Part shown: positions 24,101-25,386 of the stretch, piece by piece
Position numbering within the stretch: position 1 is the first letter of the stretch
Layout: the number at the start of each line of letters is the position of its first letter
Source of the DNA: an uncultured Muribaculaceae bacterium
GTDB lineage: Bacteria; Bacteroidota; Bacteroidia; Bacteroidales; Muribaculaceae
NCBI GenBank assembly: GCA_910588035.1
Contig: CAJUPY010000029.1
Span: 1 to 25,386, forward strand
Direction: 5' to 3'
DNA: 25,386 nucleotides
Position numbers and translations under genes: made by a program
The notes under the pieces: model-generated
Told to the model about the DNA's origin: nothing
Databases searched by the model: none
The model's input: the letters and a program-made list of their open reading frames with translations, nothing else

Positions 24101-24956
24101 CGAGAACTTCCTCGAAGGAACAAAGAACTCGGCAGGCGGACATGTCGTTGACGGCAAAGTCATCGGCGGCGGCGCTACCGACGTAGCCTTCGTAGGCAAG
24201 GGTGACGACTGCAAGATGATCACCTACGTAGAGGATATCACTCCGGCAAACTCACTTGTTCGCTACGACATCGGTTCGGCCAAGACATGGGGCAAGGCTC
24301 CCGATAAATTCTACACCTCTGCGTCTGGCCGTCTCGCCAACACCAACGTCGCACTCGCAGCCACCGACAACGGTGTCTTCGCGGCACAGGTGCGCACAGC
24401 AGGCAACAACGCCAAGGGTACTCCGTCGTTCATCTACATCGACCTCGAAGGCAACGAACTGTTCAACTCATCGGTTCTGACCGACCTCAACAGCGGTGGC
24501 GCCGGCATCGCGATCAACAACGACCGCACCCTTCTCGCTGTGGCAGAACACCAGACCGGAATCTCGGTGTGGAACGTGACATGGGACGGCAACACACCCT
24601 CGATGACCAAGCTCTACACCATTCCCGGCTCGGCAGTGAGCGGCGGCAACGGTGAGACCAACGACATCGAGTTTGACAACGCCAACAACATCTACGCTTA
24701 TCATCGCGCAACCCGCGGCTTCACCGTCTACGCCCTGCGCGACGACGCTCCCGAAGCTGTGACCCCGGCCAAGTCTTCGTTTGTGATCGAAGGCCCGACA
24801 TCGGGTGTTGAAGATGTTGTGGTCGACGGCGACGACAGCGACGCTCCCGTCGAGTTCTACAACCTGCAGGGTATCCGCGTCAATGCCGACAACCTCACTC
24901 CCGGCATCTACGTGCGCCGTCAGGGCAAGACCTCGACCAAAGTCATCATCAAATGA
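21156..24956 (+). CDS. Large secreted N-acetylmuramoyl-L-alanine amidase (Amidase_3) with C-terminal sorting-like tail
   Basis: A 1266-residue protein. Signal peptide about 1-21 (ending SMQA). An Amidase_3 zinc domain spans about 27-310, with ligands H35 (INPGHGS), E65 (YESNTDL) and H190 (ISIHSNA) and catalytic E284 (FLVEGYFH), so it appears active against peptidoglycan. A carboxypeptidase-regulatory-like beta domain follows (about 330-415, TGDIYGIVRD...LNGVTVTLKKDGKEV). The next 800 residues are beta-rich, probably two propellers separated by an Fn3-like domain near 800-900; this is inference. Residues 1232-1266 (FYNLQGIRV, PGIYVRRQG, KVIIK) match the tail of the protein at 515-1885. It is far larger than housekeeping amidases, suggesting a surface or extracellular role. 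Confidence 0.9.
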   Translation: MKKIIIASAMALLAGGASMQAKTADELRIYINPGHGSFTADDRPCQIIGRNAYSATNTDSAGFYESNTDLIKGFGVLEKLIQYGVKFDRTLNQTGERWQIGAARDLSNNIVMSRVKNGPYFDNNLTTNQINAEIKKIKGDRELADCTEEEKAQIAKWEEQKIHTVHYNRNLSEICEEVEANNFDMFISIHSNATGEGSTTNYALFLYRGYDAHSTEFEQTCYNMAKACWPYAIANEHMTWSAYSATKMNLRGDIDYYGKSSTGSLGYKGNLGVLKHGTPGFLVEGYFHTYQPARHRAMNDDVNIMEGYEYARGIADYFNLKKESTGDIYGIVRDLHEKFTHKLYTPAPTSDDIYLPLNGVTVTLKKDGKEVDKRVTDNWYNGAYVFKDIEPGKYTLEFAHHDYKEIDPVEVEVKAASTAYPVAKMENVGYEPPKIVYVTYPDEFNIPAMGPQSTYNFNKVYGDQAIEVLAGKTIKRAIAAGDLVYILALDENQAPTVVVYNTDKKEVVRTLSTEGTAGDIRVLSDIALTADGVLVGINKAKGSFNGAANVNVYKWTNNEEDNIAEGAPAKWFSANNVGNWSNGITGESMAFAGTSTDGTLLYTAVTSAASGNLRIVKVAIANGVNAGAYHMNHNSNENGNEPAMGNYQLNISPADDNNFILTGEKTGAAEYVCAPAAAGVPTPVSTMGNVADKAAYRVQMFKYAGASYMAVASTAEGKNVGVTLVDITNGLKNAKAIKTVNTDIDPSELPGVVAMGQTLVTRDLENNVTDGWMNLYVARAEGMSRFTTKSVEQPVSRAAFAYDLTQEGDSKTGYTLSFKSIADAPEAEIVLTDADGNETVIPAGEVKSGDNSVTVTPEQLTEKATYNWAVRVKSEPNGVAGRVFTAAARGKDSRGGVVFINDTESDNFGKIVVSNGNALGIDLYDAALNHLGNYFKGDSRFNAGNAASTFRAGQRDGIAYIVDWSDKGAGYWMFDPSDPTKLENFLEGTKNSAGGHVVDGKVIGGGATDVAFVGKGDDCKMITYVEDITPANSLVRYDIGSAKTWGKAPDKFYTSASGRLANTNVALAATDNGVFAAQVRTAGNNAKGTPSFIYIDLEGNELFNSSVLTDLNSGGAGIAINNDRTLLAVAEHQTGISVWNVTWDGNTPSMTKLYTIPGSAVSGGNGETNDIEFDNANNIYAYHRATRGFTVYALRDDAPEAVTPAKSSFVIEGPTSGVEDVVVDGDDSDAPVEFYNLQGIRVNADNLTPGIYVRRQGKTSTKVIIK

Positions 24957-24982
24957 TCTGAACTCCACATTCCCTGAAATAA

Positions 24983-25022
24983 AAGCGGGGCACACCGATG
25001 TCGGTGTGTCCCGCTTATTTTA
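24983..25022 (+). terminator. Intrinsic terminator after the amidase gene
   Basis: A 16-pair stem with one G.T pair: 24983-24998 with 25001-25016 (AAGCGGGG...TCCCGCTT), loop TG, followed by ATTTTAT. The sequence before it is A-rich, so it may work on both strands. It separates the amidase from array D. Confidence 0.82.
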
Positions 25023-25057
25023 TAACTGTCAGGGAGATTACCGTCGCAAGACTGCCA

Positions 25058-25386
25058 CAATCGGCGTCCTTGCCGGACGCCACCTCGCGGGGGCATGACT
25101 GTCCGGGCACGCCGTTGGCGTACCCGGTTACTCAGTAATCATCGTCCTGACGGACGATCGTGACACACCGCCCGCCACGAAAACATTAACGGGTCGGCTG
25201 AAAGGACGATCGCGACACACTGCCCGTCACGAAAACATTAACGGGTCGGCTGAAAGGACGATCGTGACACACCTCCCGTCACGAAAACATTAACGGGTCG
25301 TCCGAAAGGATGATCGCGACACACCGCCCGCCACGAAAACATTAACGGGTCGTCCGTGAGGACGATCGCGACACTCCGCCCGTCAC
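25058..25386 (+). repeat. Repeat array D (left part): shared end block plus 52-bp tandem repeat
   Basis: It starts with CAATC and the left end block of arrays B and C: hairpins 25063-25081, 25103-25127 and about 25139-25157. The core is new: units starting GGACGATCG (or GGATGATCG) at 25152, 25204, 25256, 25308 and 25360, exactly 52 bp apart, the last cut by the window edge. Each unit has CACGAAAACATTAACGGGTCG and ends in a potential CGTCC/GGACG hairpin whose loop is GAAA or GTGA (both GNRA). The units differ from the cores of arrays A to C, although the ends are the same. Confidence 0.85.
25103..25127 (+). repeat. REP-like core hairpin, array D left end
   Basis: CCGGGCACGCC, loop GTT, GGCGTACCCGG, followed by TTACT. 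The stem equals those at 2160 and 3229; only the loop differs. Confidence 0.7.

Noticed and set aside
25152..25386. Possible CRISPR array from the 52-bp periodic repeat
   Set aside because: The whole 52-bp unit is conserved, with no variable spacers, and no cas genes are near.

Overview
The window looks like chromosome from a gut-type Bacteroidales bacterium, most likely Muribaculaceae-like. The support is the Bacteroidota promoter signature (TTTG or TTG, 19-21 bases, TAnnTTTG) before several genes, few Shine-Dalgarno sequences, secreted proteins with a type IX-like C-terminal tail (YNLQG...GxY...K), a GH95 glycosidase and tandem DUF1573 proteins. The family assignment is inference.

Layout. 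Positions 1-3660 are accessory: a repeat array (A, cut by the window edge), a secreted protein gene on the minus strand, array B, a small HUH/Y1 transposase gene of the IS200/REP-associated (RAYT) type, and array C. Arrays B and C abut the transposase on both sides. All arrays share inverted end blocks of about 100 bp made of three hairpins, with tandem-repeat cores that differ between arrays. The left part of a fourth array (D), with the same end block and a 52-bp core repeat, occupies 25058-25386.

Positions 3661-7648 (minus strand) hold housekeeping genes: xerC-like recombinase with hpf, rpsU, and an aminopeptidase P gene with a gamma-carbonic-anhydrase-like gene. A divergent promoter region (7649-7918) leads to a plus-strand operon: rlmN, two DUF1573 genes and a MeaB-type GTPase. 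After a strong hairpin terminator and a new promoter come ybeY, mnmG, a consensus parS site, apt, uvrC, a HipA-like kinase, a DUF3037 gene and a GH95 glycosidase, all closely spaced and ending at a terminator at 20041. A last unit encodes a secreted PD40-type propeller protein and a 1266-residue secreted amidase with a sorting-like tail, ending at a terminator next to array D.

The two most notable items are the transposase/array system, whose central hairpin keeps a C.A mismatch and shows one compensatory base-pair change across six copies, and the parS centromere site between mnmG and apt. No tRNA, rRNA or CRISPR array was recognised.
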